Shown in pieces: positions 53,203 through 61,721 of a stretch of DNA of 64,000 bases. The stretch spans positions 1,088,501 through 1,152,500 of the forward strand of contig NZ_CP022372.1 of assembly GCF_002220095.1 (NCBI RefSeq). Reading direction: 5' to 3'. The translations under genes and the position numbers were made by a program. The notes below the pieces were generated by a model. It had not been told where the DNA came from, made no database searches, and saw only the letters and a list, made by a program, of their open reading frames with translations. This DNA is from Bosea sp. AS-1. Its GTDB lineage: Bacteria; Pseudomonadota; Alphaproteobacteria; Rhizobiales; Beijerinckiaceae. Within the stretch, counting starts at the first letter, position 1. Each line of letters starts with the position of its first letter.

Positions 53203-53802
53203 TCAGAAGGTGTAGCCGAGCTTGGCGCCGAAATTGGCCGGGCCGCGCGGCGCAGGGGAGCCGGGCTGGCCGGAGCAGCCTGCCGTGCTGAAATGCTCCA
53301 GCGAGGTGACGAGGCTCCAGCGGTCCGACAGCCTGAAGCCCAGTGCGGCGGCTTCGCGCGTCCCGGTATTACAGCCGAGGCTGAGGCGATTTTCCGGAAT
53401 GATCGCGCCTGTCTTGCCGTCGTGGAACGCCGCCGCGAGGCTGGCCTCGACGAAGACGTCGCGGCTGATGTCGAAGGTCCAGGCCGCGCCGGCATAGGCG
53501 TAGCGTGTGCCATTGAGATTGATGCTGGAGCCGATGTTGAAGCGCGGAATAAAGGCGGCGGCGATCCGGTCGCTGAGCGGAACGATCCGGGGCGAGAGCA
53601 ATTCGCCGCTGATGTTGAGCAGCCCGCCTTCGCGGCCGCCCGGATTGGCGATTCCACCGCCGATACGGGTTTCCCAGCCCGGTGTGGGAATCGGGGTGGC
53701 GGGGGCGTAGCTCGAGGCGCTTGCCGGCAGAGACCTCGACTGTGCCCAGCCCGGGGAGCTGAGCAGGCAACCGGCAAGAAGAAGCAACGCGACGCGAACC
53801 AT
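53203..53802 (-). CDS. PagL-like lipid A 3-O-deacylase (acyloxyacyl hydrolase family)
   Basis: A 199-residue outer-membrane protein if started at 53802 (MVRVALLLLAGCLLSSPGWAQ; signal cleaved near residue 21). Alternating beta-strands suggest an eight-stranded barrel. LGFRLSDRWSLVTSLEHFSTAGC holds the catalytic H170 and S172 (EHFSTAG), the motif of PagL, which removes the 3-O acyl chain of lipid A. It ends with the aromatic YTF usual for barrels. An alternative start at 53844 (MCFTNAC) would lengthen the signal. It lies between HIG1 and the adenosyltransferase. Confidence 0.78.
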   Translation of the reverse strand: MVRVALLLLAGCLLSSPGWAQSRSLPASASSYAPATPIPTPGWETRIGGGIANPGGREGGLLNISGELLSPRIVPLSDRIAAAFIPRFNIGSSINLNGTRYAYAGAAWTFDISRDVFVEASLAAAFHDGKTGAIIPENRLSLGCNTGTREAAALGFRLSDRWSLVTSLEHFSTAGCSGQPGSPAPRGPANFGAKLGYTF

Positions 53803-53905
53803 GATGACCGGCGGAGAAGGAGAGCAGGCGTTAGTGAAGCACATACTCTCGTGTTCGGATTGTGGCGGGACGGCTCCGCATGGGCCGCCATCCCCAGCTT
53901 GTCGT

Positions 53906-53941
53906 TTCGATAAATCGAATGGAATCAGGATCTTACCTGAT
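53906..53941. repeat. Two short palindromes between HIG1 and PagL-like genes
   Basis: TTCGAT-AA-ATCGAA (53906-53919) and ATCAGG-ATCTTA-CCTGAT (53924-53941) are perfect inverted repeats just past the HIG1 stop. They may end the HIG1 transcript or bind a regulator of the PagL-like gene. Confidence 0.4.
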
Positions 53942-53951
53942 CGTTGAGGTG

Positions 53952-54143
53952 TCATCCTCCGCTACGCCACCACAGGACGAAGACGATGATGATGATCGCG
54001 AGGAACTGGAGCTGCACGCGCAGCTGCATCAGCCTCTGCGAGGTGTTGGCACTGCCGCCACGCATCATGTTGATCAGGCCGAGCAGCAGCACGACGGCGA
54101 CGGCGCCGATGGCGATGGGGACGAGCGTGTTCGAAAGCGTCAT
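53952..54143 (-). CDS. HIG1-domain twin-transmembrane protein
   Basis: A 63-residue protein with two helices (about 6-23 and 45-60) joined by a basic loop, with GLINMMRGGSANTSQRLMQLRVQLQ as the HIG1 signature (recognised as GLINMMRGG and SQRLMQLRV). Mitochondrial HIG1 proteins associate with respiratory complexes III and IV; the bacterial ones are presumed to act at the inner membrane, but their role is unproven. It commonly precedes the adenosyltransferase gene in Hyphomicrobiales, as here with the PagL-like gene in between. Confidence 0.9.
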   Translation of the reverse strand: MTLSNTLVPIAIGAVAVVLLLGLINMMRGGSANTSQRLMQLRVQLQFLAIIIIVFVLWWRSGG

Positions 54144-54205
54144 GATGCAGGCTTAATTTGCGCTGCGGCTCTTTGCCAGTGGCGACATCGCCGCAAGCAC
54201 AAGCA

Positions 54206-55486
54206 TCAGCTCGACAGGGCGCTCGGCGTCTGGGCACGGCCGCGCACGGGAGAGGAAAGATCATCGGCCAGCGCGCGGCAGATGGTGGGAAGGCCGTCGA
54301 GCAGATCCGGCAGGAAAGCCTGCGAGGGTGGCAGCCGCTTCGGCAGGGCATGGAGCGCCGCGGCCATGACCATCGGATCACGCTCGCCTTCGCCGTTCTG
54401 CGTGGGATCGTAGAGGACGTCGATCAGCCCCAGCTCCTCGGCCCGGCCGGCGCGGATGGCCTGCTCAAGCCGCGGCCGCACGCGCGGCACGATCAGAGCC
54501 GGCTTGTCGAAGGAGAGGATTTCGCAAAAGGTGTTGTAGCCTCCCATGGCGACGACGCAGTGGGCGCGGTTCATCAGCAGTTCCAGGCGCGGCTCGAAGC
54601 CGAGGCCCTCGAGCTTAGGATTGCGGGCGATGCGCTCGGCAAAGTCCTTGCGTTTCTCTCGCGACATGAACGGGCCGAAGACGATCAGCGACGGCAAGGC
54701 GATGGTCGGGTCCGCTTCATAGGCCGAGATCACCCAGTCGATGACACCCGCACCGTCCCCGCCGCCGCCGGGGGTGACGAGAATGAAGGGCTGCTTGGTG
54801 ATCCGCGGATAGCGGTTGGGCGGCATCGGGCTTGGGACCGCCCGCTTGAGATAGCCGAGATAGCGGGTTTTGCCGGCGAAGCGGTGCTGGTTCGGCAGGC
54901 CGGCAAGAGGTTGATAGACGCTTTCCAGCCCATAGACGAAGATGTCGTCATAGATGTTGTCGAGGGCGTCGAGCGCACCGCTATGGCGCCACTCCTCCAG
55001 CAGCTTGGCGGGCTCGTCGAGCACGTCGCGCAGGCCGAGCACGATGCGGGCGCCGCGCCGGCGCAGGATGTCGAGCGCCGGCTTGAGCTCACCGCGCAGG
55101 CCGACCGGCTCCTTGTCGACGATCACGATGTCCGGATCGAAGGAGAGAACCGTCTGCTTGATGATCTCGGTGCGCAGCCGGATCGTGTCGTCGAGTTCGA
55201 GATTGAGGTGTTGCGGGCCGTAATGGCCGTCGCTCTGCTTCTCGACGCCGGGAATGCGGACATAGTCGACGCCGTCTCCGAACTGGAAGCTCGAGATCAC
55301 CGAGGAGCCCGAGACGATCAGGATGGAGATGTGCGGAAAGCTCGCGACCAGCGCATTGGCGATCGCGCGGCAGCGCCGGATATGGCCCAGGCCGAAGGTA
55401 TCGTGGCTGTAGATCAGCACACGCGGAGCGTGGGAACTGCGCGGGCTCCGCTCGGGGCCCGCCAGATCAATGACGTTGGACGACAT
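54206..55486 (-). CDS. Glycosyltransferase, GT28/MurG-like
   Basis: A 426-residue two-domain GT-B-type protein. The N-terminal domain starts VLIYSHDTFGLGHIRRCRAIA, with the G-x-G-H-x-x-R donor/acceptor loop (GLGHIRR). The C-terminal domain has ILVTPGGGGDGAGV, and CVVAMGGYNTFCEILSF resembles the MurG/GT28 nucleotide-sugar site. Start at ATG 55486. It lies 146 bases after the deacetylase-like gene in the same direction. Acceptor is unknown; an extracellular or capsular glycan is likely given its partners. Confidence 0.85.
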   Translation of the reverse strand: MSSNVIDLAGPERSPRSSHAPRVLIYSHDTFGLGHIRRCRAIANALVASFPHISILIVSGSSVISSFQFGDGVDYVRIPGVEKQSDGHYGPQHLNLELDDTIRLRTEIIKQTVLSFDPDIVIVDKEPVGLRGELKPALDILRRRGARIVLGLRDVLDEPAKLLEEWRHSGALDALDNIYDDIFVYGLESVYQPLAGLPNQHRFAGKTRYLGYLKRAVPSPMPPNRYPRITKQPFILVTPGGGGDGAGVIDWVISAYEADPTIALPSLIVFGPFMSREKRKDFAERIARNPKLEGLGFEPRLELLMNRAHCVVAMGGYNTFCEILSFDKPALIVPRVRPRLEQAIRAGRAEELGLIDVLYDPTQNGEGERDPMVMAAALHALPKRLPPSQAFLPDLLDGLPTICRALADDLSSPVRGRAQTPSALSS

Positions 55487-55632
55487 GGAACGCCGGCCTC
55501 CGGAACAGGTCAGACGACTTCCTGGCGGGGCCGAGCACACCAGACAGCCATGCCGCCGGCATGACTATACGCACCTATAACGCGCTGCCGAACCCGATCC
55601 AAGCCTGTCCGCGCGTTGGAGCCGCTGGTTTT

Positions 55633-56406
55633 TCATGAGGCCTCACCTGGCTGCAGCAGGTTGCGCGGGTCGGTCAGTGTGACTGCCGGATGGTTCGAGA
55701 TCTGCGCCAGAAGGCCGTCGAGGAAGGCCCAGGCCGTGTCGTCATGGTCGCGATGGTGCAGGAGCAGGCCGAGCGTATCGGGGCCGTGCGGGGCAGCCCG
55801 CCATTGCGCCAGCAGGCCGGTGGTCTCGGCGATCAATTCAGCGTGAGCCCGACCGATGCGCCCGCCATGCCAGTCCATCACGTCGACATGGGTATTGAGA
55901 AGGCGCGGGCCGCCGGCGGCGCCATGGCGGTGGTCACGGAAGCAGGACAATCCTTGGAAGCCGAGTGTGGACAGGCGGGCGGCGTGGCCGCTGTCGATCC
56001 GATTCCAGGGCGGCACGAAGATCGGCAGGATGCTCTCGCCGAGCAGGGCACGAAGCCGTTGCGACGCTTCCGTCATCTCGGCATCGACGTCCCGTGGCGA
56101 CCTCTCTGGCCCGAATTCGGATTTCTTCGCGCCGGCCGGTGCATGGTTGCGATGCCAGCAGCCGTGCTGGCAGGGCCGAAGCAGGGGTTTGTCGCGTAGC
56201 GTCGCGGCCAGAGCCGGCTCGGCCAGCATCGGGATGACAGCCAGCAGGACCGGCGCGGCGTAGCGCTCGGCGGCTGCTGCCAGCCGGTCGAGGGCGGGGC
56301 TTGGCGCGGCGGCGTCGTCGTCGCGCAGCCAGAGCCGCAGCCGCCGACCCGTTTCCTGCCAGCGGTCAAGCTCCGCGACGAGAGGCGACCAGAGGGAGGC
56401 GGTCAC
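55633..56406 (-). CDS. Polysaccharide deacetylase-like protein
   Basis: A 257-residue protein with the NodB-like pattern. RLRLWLRDDDA (22-32) gives the Asp pair, CQHGCWHRNH has the metal histidines (near 78-87), and FVPPWNRID is the RxxPW-type motif. GLLLHHRDHDD near the end holds the last histidine. No signal peptide is seen, so the substrate would be modified in the cytoplasm, e.g. on a carrier. It starts within the stop of the GT4 gene (four-base overlap). Confidence 0.82.
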   Translation of the reverse strand: MTASLWSPLVAELDRWQETGRRLRLWLRDDDAAAPSPALDRLAAAAERYAAPVLLAVIPMLAEPALAATLRDKPLLRPCQHGCWHRNHAPAGAKKSEFGPERSPRDVDAEMTEASQRLRALLGESILPIFVPPWNRIDSGHAARLSTLGFQGLSCFRDHRHGAAGGPRLLNTHVDVMDWHGGRIGRAHAELIAETTGLLAQWRAAPHGPDTLGLLLHHRDHDDTAWAFLDGLLAQISNHPAVTLTDPRNLLQPGEAS

Positions 56407-57605
56407 GAGGCCTTGCCTCTCGTTGCGGTCGAGCGTTTCAGGCTGCGGTTGCCGCAGGCGATGGCGAGGCCTGCGGCCAGCTTCTCGGCGGCGCGCGCCA
56501 TGGTGCGCTCGGTCAGGACAAAGCTGCGCGCCGCCTCGCCCATTGCGGTGCGCCGGTTTCCGTCGCGCAGCAGCGTCGAGAGAGCGGCGGCAAAAGCGGC
56601 CTCGTCGCCTTCGGGAGCAAGCAGCGCCGTCTCACCGGCCTTGACGGTTGCGGAGACGCCGCCGCTGTCGAAGGCGACGACGGGGAGCCCCGTCGCCTGG
56701 GCTTCGAGATAGACCAGCCCATAGGCTTCGCGCACGCCCGGCCAGACGAAGAGGTCATGGGCGGCAAGCTCGGCCAGGGCACGGTCGCGACCGAGCAGTC
56801 CGAGCCAGTCGATGCGTCCGGACATGCCGGCAAAAGCCTGCTCGATCTCGCCGCGCTTGCGGCCGTCACCGATAATACTGAGGCGCCAATCGTCGTCGCG
56901 GATTCGATCGAGGATGCGCGCCAAAGCGAGATAGCTGTTCTGCTTCGTGCCCTCGCGCATCATCGCGATGGTGATCAGGCGCGGCGCGCCCGTCTTTGCG
57001 ATGTGAACCGGAGGCTCGCTGTCGAAGGCGATGAAGGGTGGGAGCGGCAGGAGCGCAATCCCCTCGCGACGCCAGGGCTCCAGGCCCTGCCGATCGCGCT
57101 CGGTGAAATGGAAATGCAGGTCGGCTGCATCGAGCCCGCGGCGCACGATGGCGGTATGCGGTGCCCATTCGTCGTGAGCGCGCCGTGCGGCGTCGCTGGC
57201 CTCGGCGGTGACGTAGGGGATGTCGATTGCCGCCGCGATTTCAGGGCCGAGCAGATCCGGGGCGCGGTAATAGTTGTGGTAGGTGAACCAGAGATCGGGA
57301 GGGGCGGCCGTTCCGTCTCGCCAGCTTGCGAGCTGGCTTTCTCGCAGGGCTTCAGCTTCGGCCTGAAGGCTGGCGAGACTGGTTGCGCTCGAATCCCGCA
57401 GATAGCCCCGCCCGATCTTCACCGGCTCGACGACATGACCGAGCGATTCGAGTGCCGCGACGAGCTGGCGCGCCATGCGACGATCGCCGGAGACGCCGCC
57501 ATCGTCGAACAGGTTCAGCGGGGTGTGGAAAGCGATGCGCAAAGCTGATCTTGGATGATGTGCGGATGCTTCAGCGATAGGGGTCGGCTGCGTCGCGCAG
57601 GCCAT
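56403..57605 (-). CDS. Family 4 glycosyltransferase
   Basis: A 400-residue GT-B enzyme with the GT4 C-terminal half: LSIIGDGRKRGEIEQAF, FVWPGVREAYGLVYLEAQATGLPVVAFDSGG (recognised as VREAYGLVYLEAQATG), with E-x7-E near residues 310-320. The N-terminal half has HTPLNLFDDGGVSGDRRMA, the glycine-rich loop. Start ATG 57605 overlaps the yejE gene by 35 bases; a TTG at 57542 that would begin RIAFHTPL is also possible and would avoid the overlap. It is translationally linked to the deacetylase gene. Confidence 0.87.
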   Translation of the reverse strand: MACATQPTPIAEASAHHPRSALRIAFHTPLNLFDDGGVSGDRRMARQLVAALESLGHVVEPVKIGRGYLRDSSATSLASLQAEAEALRESQLASWRDGTAAPPDLWFTYHNYYRAPDLLGPEIAAAIDIPYVTAEASDAARRAHDEWAPHTAIVRRGLDAADLHFHFTERDRQGLEPWRREGIALLPLPPFIAFDSEPPVHIAKTGAPRLITIAMMREGTKQNSYLALARILDRIRDDDWRLSIIGDGRKRGEIEQAFAGMSGRIDWLGLLGRDRALAELAAHDLFVWPGVREAYGLVYLEAQATGLPVVAFDSGGVSATVKAGETALLAPEGDEAAFAAALSTLLRDGNRRTAMGEAARSFVLTERTMARAAEKLAAGLAIACGNRSLKRSTATRGKAS

Positions 57606-58758
57606 CGCCGAGGAAGTTGAAGGCGAGGATGATGACGATCACCGGCACGACCGGATAGAGCAGCCAAGGATAAAGCGCCACCACATTGATGTTCTGCGCC
57701 TCGTTGAGCATGACGCCCCAGCTCGTGATCGGCGGCCGGAGGCCGAGGCCGAGGAAAGAGAGCGCCGTCTCGCCGAGGATGGTGCGCGGGATGGTGATCG
57801 TCGCCGAGGCGATCAGATGGCTCATGAAGCCCGGCACCAGATGCAGCGCGATGATGCGTCGAGGTTTCGCGCCCATGAGCTGGGCAGCGACGACATAATC
57901 CTCCTCGCGCAGCGACAGCAGTTTTGAGCGCACCGATCGCGCAAGGCCGGTCCAGTCCATCAGTCCGAGGATGACGGTGATGCCGAAATAGACCAGTAGC
58001 GGGCTCCAGGAAGGCGGCATGATCGAGGCCAGCGCCAGCCAGAGCGGGATATGCGGAAGCGACTGCACGATCTCGATGATGCGCTGGATCACCAGATCGA
58101 CCCGGCCGCCATAGTAGCCGGCGATGCCGCCGATGATGACGCCGAGCACGAAGGAGATGCTGACGCCGATCAGGCCGATCGAGAGCGAGATGCGCCCGCC
58201 ATAGAGAATGCGCGAGAGCATGTCGCGGCCGAGCCGGTCCGAGCCGAGGAAGAAGAAGGTGCCGCCTTCTGGCGGGCAGACGAGATGCAGGCTCCCCGGC
58301 ACCAACCCCCAGAACGTATAGCCGTCGCCACGGCAGAAGAAGCGCAGCTTCTGCGGCTGGGTGCGGTCCTCGGCATATTCGCGCTTCAGGTTCTCCATGT
58401 TGAGGTGGAGCCTGTAGGGATAGACGAAGGGGCCGACGAACGCGCCGTCGTGGAAGAGCCTTACCTGCTGGCCGGGCGCGCGAATGAAATCGGTGTTGCG
58501 CGTGCTGTAATGGTAGGGCGCCAGAAATTCGGCGAAGGCCGCCATCGCATAGATGACGAAGATCACGACGGCGGAGATCACCGCGAGCCTATGCTTGCGG
58601 AACTTCCACCACATCAGCTGCCATTGCGAGGCGAGATAGATCCGCTCCTGCTCCGGCGTCATCTCCTCGGTGGCGTAAGGCTCGAACGGGGCGCTCGAGG
58701 CTGCATGGGGCAGCGGCGCGCCGTCCGGCGGCAGATCCTTGAGCGTGTTCGCGGTCAC
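57571..58758 (-). CDS. yejE: Oligopeptide ABC importer permease YejE
   Basis: A 395-residue DppC/YejE-type permease: a cytoplasmic start, a first helix at about 56-78, a long periplasmic loop (with CRGDGYTFWG and two cysteines) and five C-terminal helices. The EAA loop is AAQLMGAKPRRIIALHLVPG, recognised as AAQLMGAKP. It imports peptides, e.g. the microcin C or antibiotic peptides taken up by E. coli YejABEF. Four-base overlap with yejB. Confidence 0.93.
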   Translation of the reverse strand: MTANTLKDLPPDGAPLPHAASSAPFEPYATEEMTPEQERIYLASQWQLMWWKFRKHRLAVISAVVIFVIYAMAAFAEFLAPYHYSTRNTDFIRAPGQQVRLFHDGAFVGPFVYPYRLHLNMENLKREYAEDRTQPQKLRFFCRGDGYTFWGLVPGSLHLVCPPEGGTFFFLGSDRLGRDMLSRILYGGRISLSIGLIGVSISFVLGVIIGGIAGYYGGRVDLVIQRIIEIVQSLPHIPLWLALASIMPPSWSPLLVYFGITVILGLMDWTGLARSVRSKLLSLREEDYVVAAQLMGAKPRRIIALHLVPGFMSHLIASATITIPRTILGETALSFLGLGLRPPITSWGVMLNEAQNINVVALYPWLLYPVVPVIVIILAFNFLGDGLRDAADPYR

Positions 58759-59756
58759 TTCGTTGCAGCTCCCTGCAAGCGAATGCGCGGATCGAGGATG
58801 GCCAGCGCGATATCAGAGATCAGCACGCCGATCACGGTCAGGAAAGAGAGGAACATCAGGAAGGAGCCGGCGAGATACATGTCCTGGGCCTGCAGGGCGC
58901 GGATCAGCAACGGGCCGGTCGTCTGCAGCGAGAGCACGATCGCCACGACCTCCGCGCCCGAGACGATCGAGGGCAGGATGTCGCCGATATCCGAGATGAA
59001 GAAGTTGAGCGACATGCGCAAAGGATATTTGCGCAGCGCCTTGCCGGGCGGCAGGCCCTTGGCGCGGGCGGTGACGTAGTATTGCTTCTGCAGCTCGTCG
59101 AGCAGGTTGGCGCGCAGCGCGCGGATCATGCCGGCGGTGCCGCCGGCGCCGATGATGATGACCGGAATCCAGAGATGCTCCAGCACCGATTTGAGCTTCG
59201 CCCAGCTCATCGGCTGGTTGAGATATTGCGGGTCGACGAGGCCACCGATCGAGGTGCCGAACCAGATGTTGGCGAGATACATGAAGACGAGCGCCATCAG
59301 GAAATGCGGCACGGCGAGCCCGATCAGGCCGAGGAAGGTGAGCCCGTAGTCGCCCCAGCTGTATTGATGCGTCGCCGAGTAGATGCCGATCGGAAACGCG
59401 ACGATCCAGGTGAAGATGATCGTGGCGAAGGAGACGATCATCGTCAGCAGCAGCCGGTCGCCGACGATATCGCGCACCGGGCGCTGGTACTCGAAGGAGT
59501 AGCCCATATCGCCCTGGAGGAGGCCGGCGACCCAGCGGACGTAACGCTCCAGCGGCGGCTTGTCGAAGCCGTATTCCTTCTTCAGGAATTCGATGCGGCT
59601 CATATCGGCCTTTTCGCCCTGGGCCTGCATCTCGGCCGCCATCGTCTCGAAGTAGTCGCCTTCGGGCAGGTTGATGACGGTGAAGATCAGCGCGCTGGTG
59701 ACCAGCAGCGTCGGAATCATGATCAGGATGCGCTTGAGGATATAGCGAAGCAGCAC
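58755..59756 (-). CDS. yejB: Oligopeptide ABC importer permease YejB
   Basis: A 333-residue DppB/YejB-type permease. MLLRYILKRILIMIPTLL is the canonical start of this group. The periplasmic stretch (DYFETMAAEMQAQGEKADMSRIE noted at about 32-54) and GDMGYSFEYQRPVRDIV precede six helices, and the EAA loop is TARAKGLPPGKALRKYPLR-like. It lies three bases after yejA. Confidence 0.94.
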   Translation of the reverse strand: MLLRYILKRILIMIPTLLVTSALIFTVINLPEGDYFETMAAEMQAQGEKADMSRIEFLKKEYGFDKPPLERYVRWVAGLLQGDMGYSFEYQRPVRDIVGDRLLLTMIVSFATIIFTWIVAFPIGIYSATHQYSWGDYGLTFLGLIGLAVPHFLMALVFMYLANIWFGTSIGGLVDPQYLNQPMSWAKLKSVLEHLWIPVIIIGAGGTAGMIRALRANLLDELQKQYYVTARAKGLPPGKALRKYPLRMSLNFFISDIGDILPSIVSGAEVVAIVLSLQTTGPLLIRALQAQDMYLAGSFLMFLSFLTVIGVLISDIALAILDPRIRLQGAATK

Positions 59757-59759
59757 CGT

Positions 59760-61721
59760 TCAGCCCTCGCCCTCGGTCTTCTTCGCGTCGAACCAGAACG
59801 TGTCCGGCAGGTAGCGCCCAAGGAAGGCGCCCGGTTCGAAGCTGTAGAGCCCGTGCTCGGGGACGTTGTTGAGATCCTTCGACACGACGATGGGCTGCAG
59901 GGTGCTGTTGATGACACCGATGGTGAAGAGCTGCTCGGCGTTGATCCGCAGCATGTCCTGCCAGATCTGCCGGCGCTGCCTCGTCGTCACGCTCATGCGC
60001 CATTCGCCATAGAGCCGGACGAGTTCGTTCGCCTCGGCCAAGGCAGGGCGTTCGCCCTCGCGGCCGTTGCTCTCGAAGAACTGGCCCCAGCGCGGCCATT
60101 CGAACTGAGCCGAGGAGGTGGGGGCCAGCATGTCAGGCTCCATGTCCGGCGTGACCAGCGCGTTGTCCATGCCCGACCAGGCCGACATCACCGTCTGGCC
60201 GGCGAGGATGCGGCGCCGGAAGACGTCGCGTTGCGTCGAGCGGGGGTAGATCTTCATGCCGACGGCGAGGAAATCCTGCTTGAGCAGATCGAGGATATCG
60301 GTCTCCTCGGTGTTCTCGCCCGCCGTCTCGATGGTGAACTCCAGCCGCCGGCCATCGGAGAGCAGGCGGATGCCGTCGTGGTCGCGCCTGGTCAGGCCGA
60401 TCTCGTCGAGCAGCTTGTTGGCGAGCGTCGGATCGTGCTGGATCCAGAGCGAGGCCAGTGTCGGGTCGTAGAGCGGGCTCTCGGGGAGGGCGGTGTTGCC
60501 GCTTTCCCTGGCGAGGCCGAAGAAGATGACTTTGTTGACGTCCGCCCGATTGATAGCGACCGAGATCGCGTGGCGATAGCGGATGTCGCGGTTGAGATCG
60601 CGCCACACCGGGTCGATGGCGTTGAGATTGGGAAGCAGCGCGAAATAGGCGCCTTCCGCCCGCTTCCACAGCCTGACGTCGAAATTCATCCGCTTCGAGG
60701 CTTCCTTGAGGAAGGTATAGTTGTCGAAGCGCAGGTAGCGTGCCTGCAGGTCAGCCTCGCCTGCGGCGGTCTTGGCCGGGATCAGGGAGCTGGTGCCGAC
60801 CGTCATCGTCGCCTGGTCGGCATAGGGCAACTGCCGGCCGTTCTCGTCGATTCGGTGGAAATAGGGGTTGCGCTCGAAGATGAACTGCTCGGCCGGCAGG
60901 GGGGTGGTGTTGCGCCAGGGCTCGACGGTCGGCAGCTTCGGGTTCTCGGGGCGGTACATGCGTGAGTTGCGCTCGTGCAGCGCACCCCAGTCGCGGACGC
61001 GGTTTTCCTTGATCTTCACGGCGAGCTCGCGCTCCAGCGCGTGGCGCTCGTGGAACTGCCGCAGGTACTGCGACGGCATGAAGATATAGGTCGGCTGGGC
61101 TGCGGCGAGTGCCGGCAGGAAGACCGGATTCGGTGTCTGCCAGCTGTAGCGGATCTCGGTCTCGCTCAGGACCTCGAAGGCCGGCGGTTCACCGGCCGAG
61201 AGCAGTGCCTGCGGCGGCCCGCCGGGTGACAGGCGCTTGTTGTTGGCGACGTCCTCCCACCAGTAGCGGAAGTCTTCGCTGGTCAGGGGCGAGCCGTCGG
61301 ACCAGCAATGGCCGGGGCGCAGGCGCAGGGTGAAGATGCGCCCCTCCTCGACCTCGAAGCTTTCGAGGACGTCGGGCACGATCTCGAGCTTGTCGTCATA
61401 GACGACGAGGCGGGTGTAGCCGTAGAGCGTCATCATGCGCAGGTCGCGCTGGTCGCCCATCAGCAGGCGGATATTGCCGCCGTGACGCCCGGGCTGGCGG
61501 CCGAGCCCGGCCATGTCGAGGACGCGCGGAATGTCCGGTAGCCGGTCGCCGATCGGCGGCAGCGCGCCTGCCGCCACGCGATCGGCGAAGAAGGGACTGT
61601 CGATCGCCGAGGGCGGGTGAGGCGCGGCGCGCGCATGGCGCGGCAGGCTCAGACCGGCGATGGCGGCGGTGCCCAGCAGCAGCGCCGAGCGGCGTGTCGG
61701 GCGAGGGTGGCGCTTGGTCAC
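59760..61721 (-). CDS. yejA: Oligopeptide ABC importer substrate-binding protein YejA
   Basis: A 653-residue family 5 binding protein. The N-terminus is a Tat-like signal (PTRRSALLLGTAAIAGLSL, 9-27, cleavage near ARA at 32). The mature part has GTMRTLYGY-type start (here MMTLYGYTRLV), DGSPLTSEDFRYWW and the long domains typical of YejA; YRHAISVAINRADVNKVIF marks the C-terminal domain. Its start overlaps the yejF stop by four bases. Peptide substrate is not known. Confidence 0.93.
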   Translation of the reverse strand: MTKRHPRPTRRSALLLGTAAIAGLSLPRHARAAPHPPSAIDSPFFADRVAAGALPPIGDRLPDIPRVLDMAGLGRQPGRHGGNIRLLMGDQRDLRMMTLYGYTRLVVYDDKLEIVPDVLESFEVEEGRIFTLRLRPGHCWSDGSPLTSEDFRYWWEDVANNKRLSPGGPPQALLSAGEPPAFEVLSETEIRYSWQTPNPVFLPALAAAQPTYIFMPSQYLRQFHERHALERELAVKIKENRVRDWGALHERNSRMYRPENPKLPTVEPWRNTTPLPAEQFIFERNPYFHRIDENGRQLPYADQATMTVGTSSLIPAKTAAGEADLQARYLRFDNYTFLKEASKRMNFDVRLWKRAEGAYFALLPNLNAIDPVWRDLNRDIRYRHAISVAINRADVNKVIFFGLARESGNTALPESPLYDPTLASLWIQHDPTLANKLLDEIGLTRRDHDGIRLLSDGRRLEFTIETAGENTEETDILDLLKQDFLAVGMKIYPRSTQRDVFRRRILAGQTVMSAWSGMDNALVTPDMEPDMLAPTSSAQFEWPRWGQFFESNGREGERPALAEANELVRLYGEWRMSVTTRQRRQIWQDMLRINAEQLFTIGVINSTLQPIVVSKDLNNVPEHGLYSFEPGAFLGRYLPDTFWFDAKKTEGEG

